DNA of 64,000 bases from an uncultured Azospirillum sp. (GTDB lineage Bacteria; Pseudomonadota; Alphaproteobacteria; Azospirillales; Azospirillaceae). The stretch is taken from NCBI RefSeq assembly GCF_946480385.1, contig NZ_CAMLJP010000002.1, positions 1 to 64,000 of the forward strand. Reading direction: 5' to 3'. The notes below the pieces were generated by a model that had not been told where the DNA came from, searched no databases, and worked only from the letters and a program-made list of their open reading frames with translations. A program made the translations under genes and the position numbers. Shown here one piece after another: positions 44,911 to 54,357 of the stretch. The number at the start of each line of letters is the position of its first letter. The stretch's first letter is position 1.

Positions 44911-46260
44911 TCACTGTGCTGATGTCGTTTTGCGGATTTGTTGGCCGTGGCCCCCGTCGGCGTCCGCCGTAAGGGCCGCAGCGATTTCCTGCGCGCGGAT
45001 CGGCAGGATGGAGAGCAGGGTGTCGCTGAGGCCATGCGTCGCCTCGCAGCAGCCCTGCAGATACAGGCCGGCGGTGCAGCCGGGGACGGTCGGCAGGCGG
45101 TAGTCGCGCCCGACCTCCCCGCCTGCCAGCCAGCGCTCCATCGGCTGGAGCAAGTCCTCGTGGATGCGGCGGCGATAGCCGGTGGCCAGCACCACGGCGC
45201 CATAGCGGCGCTCGCTGCGCCCGCCACCGTCCAGGCTGGCGAGGTCGAGCACCGGGCCGCCGCCGTCGCCGCCGTTACTGCCGCTGCGGGCCGCCACCAC
45301 CTCGTGCCGGGTCAGCATCGCGTGGCGCGCCACCCCCTCCACCTTCTGCTGGTAGAAGATGCCGTAGACGGCATCGATGAGGTCGGGGTCGACCACGGCG
45401 TAGTTGGTGTTGTGGAAGGCGCGCAGCAGTTCGGCACGTTCGGCCGGGGGAAGGCCGTAGAGGTAGTTGGTGTAGCCGGCGTCGAAGACCTGATTGGCGA
45501 AGGGGCTGCTGTCGGCCGGCCGCATCGCCGGTCCGCGCCCGATGATGTCCACCGCGACGCCGCGTCCGTGCAGGTCGAGGAAGATCTCGGCGGCGCTCTG
45601 CCCCAACCCGACCACCGCGACCCGGCCGGCCCGCGCCAGCTCCTCGGCTGCGGCCAGATAATCGTTGGAATGGATCACCAGCGGGCCGGTCGCGTCAACG
45701 CCACCCCGGCGCACGAGGCCGTCGAAGGCGTCGGGAATCCGCGGCGTCGCCCCAGCGCCGATCACGACGTTGCGGGCAAGCCAGCTCCGCTCGCGGCCGG
45801 CACGGTCGCGGGCATGGACGCGGACATGCGGCACCGCCTCCCCCACCCGCGCCGGCTCGATGGCCGTCGCCTCCAGCCCGTAGTCGCAGAGATCGTCGAA
45901 GTCGGCGGCGACCCAGGCGAGATAGTCGTTGAACTCGCGCCGGCTGGGATAGAAGGTCCGCAGATTGATGAAGTCCTGCAGCCGGCCTTGGCGGTGCAGA
46001 TAGCTGAGGAAGCTGTAGCGGCTGGTCGGGTCGCGCAGCGACACCAGATCCTTCAGGAACGAGATCTGCATCCGGCTGCCGTCCAGCAGCATGTTGCCAT
46101 GCCAGACGAAGGTTTCGCGCTTTTCCAGAAAGCGGCAGGCCAGACCGGTCCCGCCCTCGCGCAGCGCCACCGCCAGGGCAAGATTCGAGGGTCCGAAGCC
46201 GACGCCGACGAGGTCCAGGACCCGCCCGCCGTCGCCGATGAGGGAGGGGATGCCGTGCAT
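44911..46260 (-). CDS. L-ornithine N5-monooxygenase (PvdA/SidA-like)
   Basis: The 449-residue flavin enzyme has the FAD motif GVGFGPSNLALA near 19-30, an NADPH motif VVGLGQSAAEIF near 215, and the LATGYRRR motif. The C-terminal THGLSDTLLSILPIR is typical of ornithine and lysine hydroxylases. It makes N5-hydroxyornithine, the first step to a hydroxamate. The similarity of the C-terminus favours ornithine over lysine. It is followed by the receptor gene and preceded by the acyltransferase, 3 bp away. Confidence 0.9.
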   Translation of the reverse strand: MHGIPSLIGDGGRVLDLVGVGFGPSNLALAVALREGGTGLACRFLEKRETFVWHGNMLLDGSRMQISFLKDLVSLRDPTSRYSFLSYLHRQGRLQDFINLRTFYPSRREFNDYLAWVAADFDDLCDYGLEATAIEPARVGEAVPHVRVHARDRAGRERSWLARNVVIGAGATPRIPDAFDGLVRRGGVDATGPLVIHSNDYLAAAEELARAGRVAVVGLGQSAAEIFLDLHGRGVAVDIIGRGPAMRPADSSPFANQVFDAGYTNYLYGLPPAERAELLRAFHNTNYAVVDPDLIDAVYGIFYQQKVEGVARHAMLTRHEVVAARSGSNGGDGGGPVLDLASLDGGGRSERRYGAVVLATGYRRRIHEDLLQPMERWLAGGEVGRDYRLPTVPGCTAGLYLQGCCEATHGLSDTLLSILPIRAQEIAAALTADADGGHGQQIRKTTSAQ

Positions 46261-46263
46261 CGC

Positions 46264-47355
46264 TCAGCCCCCCTGCTTCGTCGTCGCCGGGTCGGCGCGC
46301 GGCACCCACAGGCGGTCGGCGAAATAGCGCTCGCGCAGCAGCATGACCAGCATCGCCCGCTTGTGCGGGAAATCGAACTCCTTGACCTTGGCGAAACCGG
46401 AGCGGTCGAGGTTGCGGATCTGCTGGTGATGGTCCGCACGCGGTTCGCCGACGATGCGCTGGGTGCGCGGGTCGTCCAGGAACATGAAATGCACCAGCGA
46501 CGGCAGCCATGCGCTGACATAGGCCCGCCCGCGCACATGCTCCTCGCCGATCAGCACATGCCAGCCGCGGTCGTAGTCCTGAGCGTCGTAGAAGGCGCCG
46601 ATCCGGTTCTCCTTGGCCCAATAGACCTCGAAATAGCCGAAGGGCGCACCGTCCAGGCTGGCGATCAGCGGCATGGTGTGGGGATCGGCGAGCTGCGCCT
46701 CCAGATAGGCGCGGTGCTTGGCCAGATCGCCCTCCTCCTGCCAGAAGAAGGCGACGCGCGGGTCGTTCTGCCAGCGATGGAAGCGCTCCAGATCCATGCC
46801 GATGTCGGCGACCCGGAAGGACAGCGTCTGCTCCAGCCAGGGGATGTGGCGGGCATAGAGCGTGCCCTGCGGCTTGGGCGGCCGGCGCGGGTGGTAGCGG
46901 CCGTTCGAGACGATGTGCGACTGCGGATATCCGCCCGATCCGGCCCCCAGGAGCCATAGGTCGGGCCGCTGGTACAGGGTGCCGGCCATCGCCAGCTGGG
47001 TGCCGCCAGCATCCTCCACCACGACGCCATCCAGGCGCAGCGCCTCGGCGAGACGGTCGGGGGCGGTCAGCCGCAGGGTCGCGGGGTCGTCGGCACGGAT
47101 GAAGGCAGCGTCGAGCGCAGCGAACGCCGCCAGACGGCGGAGGACGTCGCCGTCCGCTGCCGGCACCGCATCCTCCACCAGGGTCAGCTCGGCCGCCGCG
47201 GCATCGCCGGACAGCCGCCAGCGCTGCCGAATTTCGCCGTCCAGCCGGACGGTCAGGTCGGCTCCGTCCCACAGGGTGCGGAGCGCGCGGCCGAGCGCGC
47301 GGCAGGGCACCGGAACACCGCCGGACGCGGTCAGGGTGTCGGAATCGGCGGTCAT
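46264..47355 (-). CDS. Siderophore hydroxamate acyltransferase (IucB/PvdYII-type GNAT)
   Basis: The 363-residue protein has an N-terminal half that looks like a divergent GNAT copy. The C-terminal domain is of the IucB/MbtK type (LERFHRWQNDPRVAFFW, GYFEVYWAKENRIGAFYDA, FLDDPRTQRIVGEPR). It acylates N5-hydroxyornithine, completing a hydroxamate; the acyl group is not predictable. GAGGAGG 9 bases before ATG 47355 favours this start. ATG 47448, coupled to the exporter stop, would add 31 residues. Confidence 0.87.
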   Translation of the reverse strand: MTADSDTLTASGGVPVPCRALGRALRTLWDGADLTVRLDGEIRQRWRLSGDAAAAELTLVEDAVPAADGDVLRRLAAFAALDAAFIRADDPATLRLTAPDRLAEALRLDGVVVEDAGGTQLAMAGTLYQRPDLWLLGAGSGGYPQSHIVSNGRYHPRRPPKPQGTLYARHIPWLEQTLSFRVADIGMDLERFHRWQNDPRVAFFWQEEGDLAKHRAYLEAQLADPHTMPLIASLDGAPFGYFEVYWAKENRIGAFYDAQDYDRGWHVLIGEEHVRGRAYVSAWLPSLVHFMFLDDPRTQRIVGEPRADHHQQIRNLDRSGFAKVKEFDFPHKRAMLVMLLRERYFADRLWVPRADPATTKQGG

Positions 47356-47444
47356 CGAAAGCGCCTCCTCATGTCCGGCCACGCGAGGCGCGGCGACAGG
47401 CGTTTGGGAAATGGTTGGGGGTTCGGCCGGCGGCCGCCCGGCGG

Positions 47445-49094
47445 TCATTGCGCCGCGTGCGCCGGCTGGACCGGCACCTCGCTCCAGGGCGACAGCACCC
47501 CGGCATCGCAGCGCAGCACCCGGTCGGCGAGATGAAAGAAGCGGTCGTCATGGCTGACCGCGATGATGGTGCGGCCGCCGAGTTTGAGTTCGGGCAGCAG
47601 CTCCTCGTAAAAGAAGCGGCGGAACAGCGGGTCCTGGTCGGCCGCCCATTCGTCGAGCAGCAGGATCGGCCGCTCCTCAACCACCGCGGCCAGCAGGGCG
47701 ATGCGCTTGCGCTGTCCCTGCGACAGCCGGATGTCGGACAGGCGGTCGCCGGACAGCGCCACCTTGCTGTCCATCCGCAGCCGGCTCAGGAACGCCTGGG
47801 CAAGCCCCTCGTCCAGCCGGCCGTCGGGACCGACCAGCCGGTCGAACAGGTGGGGGGTGGAAAAGACGGCGCTGATCTGCTCGCGATGCCAGCCGCGACG
47901 CTCCTCGGTCACCTCCAGCCCGCCCAGCCGGATGGTGCCGGCGGCCGGCCGGCGCAGGCCGGCCAGCAGGGTCAGCAGGGTCGACTTGCCGCCGCCGTTG
48001 CCGCCGACGATGAACAGCGTCTCCCCCGCCTCGACCGTCAGTTCGACGGGGCCGAGGTGGAAGCCCGGCTCGTCGCCCTGGGCCGGATGGTCGTAGACGA
48101 CGCCGGACAGGCTGAGCAGCGGCCCCTTGGCGGGAAGCGCCGCGCAGGCCGGCTCCGGACGGTCAAAGTCCGGGCGGTGCGCTTCCAGGCGCAACGCCTC
48201 GACCTTCGCCAGCGCCACCTTGCCGGACAGCAGGATGGGCAGCGTGCCGACCAGATCGTTCAGCGGCATGCGCAGGAACATCAGCACCAGCACGAAGCCG
48301 GCGGTGTGCGGCCGCGGCAGGCCCAGCGCCTCCCCGGCGGCGAAGATGCCGGCGATCAGGCCGAGGATGACCAGGGCGGTCCAGCTCAGGCTCAGCACCC
48401 AATAGCGGTCGGCGCGGGTCTCGGTGTCGCGGGCATGCTCGGCCGCCGCCGCCACGTCGTGGCGGTGGAAGACGCGCTTGCGCACCGTGTTCAGCGCCAG
48501 CTCGTTGCGGCCTTCGATCGCGCCGCGATAGCCGGCGAGAAGGCGGTCGTCGGTTTCGCGCACCTCGACCATCAGCCGGCGCATCGCCGACACCCAGCCA
48601 TAGGCCACGCCCACCCCCAGCCCAATCACCGCGGCGCTGAGCAGGAACAGTTGCCAGGACAGCCAGGCGAGATAGAGGAAGCCGCCCAGCACCAGCACGC
48701 CGTTGCAGAAGACGAAGGGCAGCCGGTTGAAGGCCTGGCCGACGGTGGCGATGTCCTTGGTGAGGGTGGCGTAGAGCGCCGGGGCGCCGATCGTCTCCAG
48801 CCGCTCCACATCGGTGTCGAGCAGACGCTTCACCGTCGCCGTGCGCATCTCGCACACCACCCGGTGGCCGAGCGCCGTCAGGATCGCCTGCGCGCCGAAG
48901 CCGAAGCCGAACACCGCCGCCAGCAGCACGGCGATCAGCACGAAGGTCGAAGCGTCGGGTTCCCCACTGCCGGCGATCAGCCGGTTGACCAGCGCGATCA
49001 CCCACAGACCGGCCAGCGCCCCGGCGGCTCCCAGCCCCAGCGCCAGCGGCATGCGCCAGCGGAAGCGGCGCAGGAGGGAAAGCAGCAGGCTCAT
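47445..49094 (-). CDS. Cyclic-peptide/siderophore ABC exporter (PvdE/SyrD family)
   Basis: The 549-residue half-transporter has six membrane helices in the first 310 residues. The ATPase domain has Walker A FIVGGNGGGKSTLL near 360, signature LSQGQRKRIALL, and Walker B ILLLDEWAADQDP. The DEWAADQDP form is characteristic of the PvdE/SyrD group that moves peptide siderophores or precursors into the periplasm. Its start overlaps the NRPS stop by 4 bp. Confidence 0.92.
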   Translation of the reverse strand: MSLLLSLLRRFRWRMPLALGLGAAGALAGLWVIALVNRLIAGSGEPDASTFVLIAVLLAAVFGFGFGAQAILTALGHRVVCEMRTATVKRLLDTDVERLETIGAPALYATLTKDIATVGQAFNRLPFVFCNGVLVLGGFLYLAWLSWQLFLLSAAVIGLGVGVAYGWVSAMRRLMVEVRETDDRLLAGYRGAIEGRNELALNTVRKRVFHRHDVAAAAEHARDTETRADRYWVLSLSWTALVILGLIAGIFAAGEALGLPRPHTAGFVLVLMFLRMPLNDLVGTLPILLSGKVALAKVEALRLEAHRPDFDRPEPACAALPAKGPLLSLSGVVYDHPAQGDEPGFHLGPVELTVEAGETLFIVGGNGGGKSTLLTLLAGLRRPAAGTIRLGGLEVTEERRGWHREQISAVFSTPHLFDRLVGPDGRLDEGLAQAFLSRLRMDSKVALSGDRLSDIRLSQGQRKRIALLAAVVEERPILLLDEWAADQDPLFRRFFYEELLPELKLGGRTIIAVSHDDRFFHLADRVLRCDAGVLSPWSEVPVQPAHAAQ

Positions 49095-52000
49095 GGCGCA
49101 CCGCCCGATTCAGCCGCGCCGTCACCGGCCAGCAGGCCGGCCATGAAGGCGAGGTCGTCCGCCTCGTCCCGGCTGCCGCGGGAGTCGATCACGGCTGCCA
49201 TGGCGCGGACGGTCGGGGCGCGGAACAGTTCGGCCAGCGGCAGGTCGAGCCCGAAGGCGCCGCGGATGCGCGTCTGCAGCCGGACCAGCCGCAGGGAATG
49301 TCCGCCCAGCCGGTAGAAATCGTCGGCAACGCCCAGCCCCGGCCGTTCCAGCACCTCCTCCCACAGCGCGGCCAGCCGTACCTCGGTGTCGGTGGCCGGC
49401 GGCTCGAACCCGGTGGAGCCCGCCGGTGCGTCGGGCGGCGGCAGCGCCTTGCGGTCGATTTTGCCGTTGGCGTTCAGCGGCAGCCGGTCCAGCACGACGC
49501 AGACCGACGGCAGCATGTAGGCGGGCAGGCGGGCGGCGAGATGGGTGTGCAGGTCCGGCGGCTCCGTCCCGCCGGCCGTCACCAGATAGGCGCAGAGCAG
49601 CGCATCGCCGGCGGCCGGCATATGGGCGGTGACCACGGACTGGCGCACCTGCGGGTGGCTGTCGAGCGCCGCCTCCACCTCCGCCGCCTCGATGCGGAAG
49701 CCGCGGATCTTCATTTGATGGTCGCGGCGGCCCAGGAACTCGATGGCCCCGTCGGTGCGCCGCCGGGCGCGGTCGCCGGTGCGGTAGATGCGGCTGCCGG
49801 AACCGGCGCCGGGTACGCCGTCCTCGGGGAACGGGTTCGGCAGGAAAGAGGCCGCGGTCAGGGCCGGTTGTCCGCCATAGCCGCGCGCCAGCCCCAGCCC
49901 GCCGATCCACAGGTCGCCGGCGACGCCGCTTGGTACCGGCTCCAGCTGGCTGTCCAGGATGTAAAGCCGGTTGTTGGCGACGGCATGGCCGATGGGAACC
50001 GTGCCGTCGCCATCCCCGGCCCGCTCCACCGGCCAAGCGGCGGACCAGACGGTTGTTTCGGTCGGGCCGTAGACGTTCAGCAGCCGCACGCCGCGCTTCA
50101 GCAGGCGACGGGCCAGACCGACGCCCAGCGCCTCGCCGCCGCACACCGCGCGCAGGCCCGGCCAGGACTGTTCGGTGGCGTCCAGCAGCATGCGCCAGGT
50201 TGCCGGCGTCGCCTGGAGGACGGTGACGCCGTGGCGTTCGATCAGCCCCGCGAGGGCTTGCGGATCATGGGCCTGCTCGCGCGTGGCGAGGATGACGCGG
50301 GCACCGGCGACCAGCGGCAGGAACAGCTCCAGACCGGCGATGTCGAAGCCCAGCGTCGTCACCGCCAGCAGCCGGTCGTCGGCGACAAGGCCGATCTGCG
50401 CCTGCATGGCATAGAGGAAGCTGGCGAAGGCTTGCCGGTCGATCTGCACGCCCTTCGGCACGCCGGTCGAACCCGAGGTGTAGAGCGTGTAGGCGAGCTG
50501 GCGCGGATGCACCGGGCGTCCGAGATTGCCGTCCGCCAATTCCTCGTATCCGGCGGCGAACTCCGCCAGCGGCGCGTCGATCACCAGCACCGGCCGGGCA
50601 TGGGCCAGGATATGGGCATTGCGCGCAGCCGGCTGGTCAGGATCGAGCGGCAGATAGGCGCCGCCCGCTTTCTGGATCGCCAGCAGCGCGACCGGCAGGT
50701 CGATTCCGCGCGGCAGCGCCACCGCCACCAGACTGTCGGCACCGACCCCGCGGGCGCCGAGCCAGCGGGCGAGTCGGTTGGCCCGTTCGTTCAGCGCGCG
50801 GTAGGTCAGCGAGTTTTCGCCGCAGACCAGGGCGACGCAGTCCGGCAGGTCGGCGGCGGTGCGCTCCACCATCGCCACGAGGTCCTCCGCCGGATCCAGC
50901 GCCAGGGCGGTGTCGTTCCAGCGCGTAAGCTCCTCCGCCCGCGCCACCGGCGCCATCAGCGGCAGATCGGCCAGTTCAGCCTCCGGATCGGCCAGCATTC
51001 CGGCCAGCAGGGTGCGGAAGCCGTCGGCCAGACGCTCGGCCGTCACGGCGTCGAACAGGTCGGTGGCATAGTCGATCGCGCAGGCCGCCCCCGCTTCCCC
51101 CACCGCCACGTCGAGCGCCAGATCCAGCTTGGCGGTGGTCTCCGGCACCGGGAGCGGCGTCACGGTCAGGCCCGGCAGCCGCAAGGCGGCGGGGGCGTCC
51201 ATCCGCAGGTTCAGCAGGGTCTGGAACAGCGGCGTCCGGCTGCCGTCCCGCACCGGATCGAGCCGCTCCAGCAGGCGTTCGATGGGGGCCGCCCCGTCGC
51301 TCAGCGCCGCCAGCGCCTCGCCGCGCAGCCGCCGACAGAGGGCGCGGCCGGTCAGGCCGGGCGTCAGGCGGGCCCGGAAGAGCTGGGTCTCGACGAAGAA
51401 GCCGACCAGCGGCTCCAGTTCCTCGTCGTTCCGTCCGGCGTCCGGCACACCGACGGCGAAATCATCCTGCCCGGACCAGCGGCCGAGCAGCGCCTGCCAT
51501 GCGGCCAGCACCGGGATAAAGGGCGTGCAGGCTTCCGCCCGCGCCAGGGTGCGCAGGGCCGAAACCGTCTCTGCCGGCAGGGCAAACTCGACCCGCGCCC
51601 CGGCACTACCGCGAACACTCGGGCGCGGCCGGTCGGTGGGCAGTTCCAGGGCTGGGATGCCGGTGCCGAGCCGCTCGACGGTCCGCTCGACCGCCCGCTC
51701 GATGCGCGCTTGCGCCGCCTCTCCGCGCTGTGCCCGCGCATGATCGACGTATTGCAGGGCCAGCGGTGGCAGCAGAACCGCCGGGTCGGCTTCCGGATCG
51801 GCCAGGGCGGCGACGTATGCGGTCATCAGGTCGCGCGCCAGGATCGGGTTGGACGGACCGTCCGACAGGATGTGGTGCATCGCCAGCAGCAGGACCGCCC
51901 CTCCGCCGGCCAGCGACAGCAGCGTTGCGCGGATCGGCGGGCCGGCGGACAGGTCGAATGACCGCTGCGTCTCCTCGCGGATGCGCTCCGCCAGCGCAGC

Positions 52001-52291
52001 GTCATCCGGCTGGACAGCTTCCCGCGTCAGCCGCAGGGTCGGACGGGACAGCACGACCTGTTGCGGCGCCCCGTCCCACTCCTCGAACCGCGTCCGCAGG
52101 ATGGCGTGCCTCCAGGCCAGCGCTTCCAGCGCCCGCTCCAGGGCCGCGGCGTCCAGCGCTCCGTCCAGCCGGAAGGCGCGCGTCAGGTTGTAGGCAGCGT
52201 CCGTCGGGTCCAGGCGGTGGAGCAGCCATAGGCGCTCCTGCGCCAACGACAGCGGTGCCGTCAGGCATATGAGATTAAGAGTTACTTGCAT
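49091..52291 (-). CDS. Nonribosomal peptide synthetase, one module C-A-T, glycine-type code
   Basis: The 1066-residue protein starts with a condensation domain (about 10-430, MHHILSDG). An adenylation domain follows (about 460-960, LYTSGSTGVPKG, NVYGPTETTVWSA, NGKIDRKALP), then a carrier domain (FYRLGGHSLRL near 1010). The ten specificity positions read D-I-L-Q-V-G-V-V-W-K, close to the glycine code. There is no thioesterase, so it is an internal or final module released by another enzyme. The start at 52291 has AGGTGG 8 bases before it; a GTG at 52303 is the alternative. It follows the aminotransferase and is coupled to the exporter. Confidence 0.9.
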   Translation of the reverse strand: MQVTLNLICLTAPLSLAQERLWLLHRLDPTDAAYNLTRAFRLDGALDAAALERALEALAWRHAILRTRFEEWDGAPQQVVLSRPTLRLTREAVQPDDAALAERIREETQRSFDLSAGPPIRATLLSLAGGGAVLLLAMHHILSDGPSNPILARDLMTAYVAALADPEADPAVLLPPLALQYVDHARAQRGEAAQARIERAVERTVERLGTGIPALELPTDRPRPSVRGSAGARVEFALPAETVSALRTLARAEACTPFIPVLAAWQALLGRWSGQDDFAVGVPDAGRNDEELEPLVGFFVETQLFRARLTPGLTGRALCRRLRGEALAALSDGAAPIERLLERLDPVRDGSRTPLFQTLLNLRMDAPAALRLPGLTVTPLPVPETTAKLDLALDVAVGEAGAACAIDYATDLFDAVTAERLADGFRTLLAGMLADPEAELADLPLMAPVARAEELTRWNDTALALDPAEDLVAMVERTAADLPDCVALVCGENSLTYRALNERANRLARWLGARGVGADSLVAVALPRGIDLPVALLAIQKAGGAYLPLDPDQPAARNAHILAHARPVLVIDAPLAEFAAGYEELADGNLGRPVHPRQLAYTLYTSGSTGVPKGVQIDRQAFASFLYAMQAQIGLVADDRLLAVTTLGFDIAGLELFLPLVAGARVILATREQAHDPQALAGLIERHGVTVLQATPATWRMLLDATEQSWPGLRAVCGGEALGVGLARRLLKRGVRLLNVYGPTETTVWSAAWPVERAGDGDGTVPIGHAVANNRLYILDSQLEPVPSGVAGDLWIGGLGLARGYGGQPALTAASFLPNPFPEDGVPGAGSGSRIYRTGDRARRRTDGAIEFLGRRDHQMKIRGFRIEAAEVEAALDSHPQVRQSVVTAHMPAAGDALLCAYLVTAGGTEPPDLHTHLAARLPAYMLPSVCVVLDRLPLNANGKIDRKALPPPDAPAGSTGFEPPATDTEVRLAALWEEVLERPGLGVADDFYRLGGHSLRLVRLQTRIRGAFGLDLPLAELFRAPTVRAMAAVIDSRGSRDEADDLAFMAGLLAGDGAAESGGAP

Positions 52292-52303
52292 CTGTTGGCC
52301 CAC

Positions 52304-53752
52304 CTATTCCGCCGCGAGGCTGGTGGAGGGCGCGCCGGCCGCCCGGTCGGCCAGTGCCACGCGCAGGGCGGTCCGGAAGCGGTCGGCAATCTCGTCGATC
52401 TCGGCGGCGCTGACGACCAGCGGCGGCAGGAACCGCACCACGGCGCCATGGCGCCCGCCCAGCTCCAGGATCAAGCCCTGTTCCAGGCAGCGACGCTGCA
52501 GTGACCGGGCCAGTTCGCCGTCGGCCGGCCGGGCGCCCAGCCGCAGGGGCGGCCGGCGCTCGTCGACGATCTCGACGCCGATCATCAGGCCAGGTCCCCG
52601 CACGTCGCCCAGGCAGGGATGGTCGGCCTGGATCGCCCGCAGGTGGCCGGTCAGCCGCGCGCCCATGGCGGCGGCATGCTCGTCCAGGCGGTCAGCGCGG
52701 ATGCGGTGCAGGGTCGCCGACCCCGCCGCCATCGCCAGCTGGTTGCCGCGGAAGGTACCGGCATGGGCGCCCGGCGCCCAGCAGTCGAGGCCGGCATTGT
52801 AGACCACCACCGACAGCGGCAGGCTGCCGCCGATCGCCTTGGACAGCACCAGGATGTCGGGCTCGATGCCTGCATGTTCGAAGGCGAACAGCCGGCCGGT
52901 ACGGCCCAGGCCGGTCTGCACCTCGTCGATGATCAGCGGGACGCCATGGGCGCGGGTCAGCCGCCGCAGCCCTTGCAGCCAGCGCACCGGCGCCGGCACC
53001 ACGCCGCCTTCGCCCTGCACCACCTCCACCACCACGGCCGCGGGCGTCACGACACCCGATTCAGGATCGCTCAGCAGCTGCTCGATCATCGACAGGCCGG
53101 CATCCACCCCGGCCTCGCCGCCAAGCCCGAACGGGCAGCGGTAATCGTAGGGATAGGGCAGCATGTGGGCGTCGCCGGTGCCGCCGCCCAGCGGGCGCTT
53201 CGGCCCCAGATTGCCCATGATCGCCAGCGTGCCATGGGTCATGCCGTGGTAGCCGCCGGAGAAGCCGATGATCGTGCGCCGCCCGGTGGCGGTGCGGGCC
53301 AGCTTCATCGCCGCCTCGATCCCATCCGCGCCGGTGGGGCCGCAGAATTGGATCCGGGCATCTCGGGCGAAAGCCGGCGGCAGGGCCGCGAACAGATCCT
53401 CGACGAACCGGTCCTTGACCGGGGTGGTCAGGTCCAGCGTGTGCAGCGGCAGCCCGCTGTCCAGCGTCGCGCGCAGCGCCGCCACGACGTCCGGGTGGTT
53501 GTGCCCCAGCGCCAGCGTACCGGCGCCGGCAAGGCAGTCGATGAACAGCTGACCGGCACTGTCGCGCAGATAGATGCCACGGCCTTCGGTCAGCACCAGG
53601 GGGATGCGCCGCGGATAGGAGCGCGCGTTCGATTCACGCGCCTCCTGACGGCGAAGCATCGGATTGTCGCCGAGGCGGATCGCCGCCTGGGCACGGAAAC
53701 CGTCCAGGCCGAACGGGGCTGCAATGGTTGGCGCCGTGATGGTCGCGGTCAT
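52304..53752 (-). CDS. dat: Diaminobutyrate--2-oxoglutarate aminotransferase
   Basis: The 482-residue class III PLP aminotransferase has GPTGADGIEAAMKLAR, IIDEVQTGLGRTGRLFAFEHAG and the PLP Lys in VLSKAIGGSLPLSV. It is of the PvdH/EctB/Dat group, which makes L-2,4-diaminobutyrate from aspartate semialdehyde. It supplies a building block for the NRPS lines here, matching the second adenylation domain at 59950-61430. The start at 53752 has GAGGGAG before it. It lies 44 bp after mbtH. Confidence 0.9.
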   Translation of the reverse strand: MTATITAPTIAAPFGLDGFRAQAAIRLGDNPMLRRQEARESNARSYPRRIPLVLTEGRGIYLRDSAGQLFIDCLAGAGTLALGHNHPDVVAALRATLDSGLPLHTLDLTTPVKDRFVEDLFAALPPAFARDARIQFCGPTGADGIEAAMKLARTATGRRTIIGFSGGYHGMTHGTLAIMGNLGPKRPLGGGTGDAHMLPYPYDYRCPFGLGGEAGVDAGLSMIEQLLSDPESGVVTPAAVVVEVVQGEGGVVPAPVRWLQGLRRLTRAHGVPLIIDEVQTGLGRTGRLFAFEHAGIEPDILVLSKAIGGSLPLSVVVYNAGLDCWAPGAHAGTFRGNQLAMAAGSATLHRIRADRLDEHAAAMGARLTGHLRAIQADHPCLGDVRGPGLMIGVEIVDERRPPLRLGARPADGELARSLQRRCLEQGLILELGGRHGAVVRFLPPLVVSAAEIDEIADRFRTALRVALADRAAGAPSTSLAAE

Positions 53753-53796
53753 GGGCACATCTCCCTCAGCGGGAAAACGGGATGGGGCACGGCCGG

Positions 53797-54006
53797 TCAG
53801 GCCGCATCGCCCAGGGCGCGGCGCAGGCTGAGCGGACGCATGTCGGTCCACACCCGCTCGATGTGGGCGAGGCAGTCCTCCTTGGGGCCGCTGACGCCGA
53901 CCGTGCGCCAACCGGCCGGAACCGGCTTGTGGTCGGGCCAGATCGAGTACTGCTCCTCGTCATTCACCACGACGTGAAATCGCGTGTCCGGGCTGTCCCA
54001 GCTCAT
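53797..54006 (-). CDS. mbtH: MbtH-like protein
   Basis: The 69-residue protein has the family residues [14 protein letters not shown] and [13 protein letters not shown]. MbtH proteins bind NRPS adenylation domains and help their folding and activity. AAGGAG lies 8 bases before the start. It is the first gene of the minus-strand siderophore operon. Confidence 0.95.
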   Translation of the reverse strand: MSWDSPDTRFHVVVNDEEQYSIWPDHKPVPAGWRTVGVSGPKEDCLAHIERVWTDMRPLSLRRALGDAA

Positions 54007-54357
54007 GCCGAAGCTCCTTCAGGTCAGGGCGCGGAAGTGATGATCGTGTTCGGAGAATGCGCGCTCGGAAGATCGCGTCATGTCTTCCTGCTTAATGCGA
54101 TTGATTCTCGTTTGCAAGTCGATTTGCAGTGCGCTAACGTCCGTCCCGGCTGCAGGGCTCAGCGGGATTGCCCGCAAGATCTGTGTTGTTTATCCGAACC
54201 CTGCGCCAGAGCCGTTCCAAGCACGGCGTAAGACCCGCTGCGATTGCTGCCCCACCTGCCGGCAGGAGCAACGCTCAGTCCCAATATGAGAACGATTCTT
54301 ACTCGCAGTAAAGACGTTTCTGTCGACCTGCCCGCAATTGGACGGACCGATCACCCC
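54007..54357. promoter_or_regulatory. Divergent siderophore control region with Fur-box-like sequences
   Basis: The 351-bp space separates mbtH from the SyrP-like gene. TGCGATTGATTCTCGTTTGCA (54096-54116) is followed by a second TTTGCA at 54123-54128. TGAGAACGATTCTTACTCG at 54287-54305 is another element. All resemble iron-responsive Fur-type operators, GATTCT being the common core. Iron repression of both units is the natural inference. No gene is seen here. Confidence 0.6.
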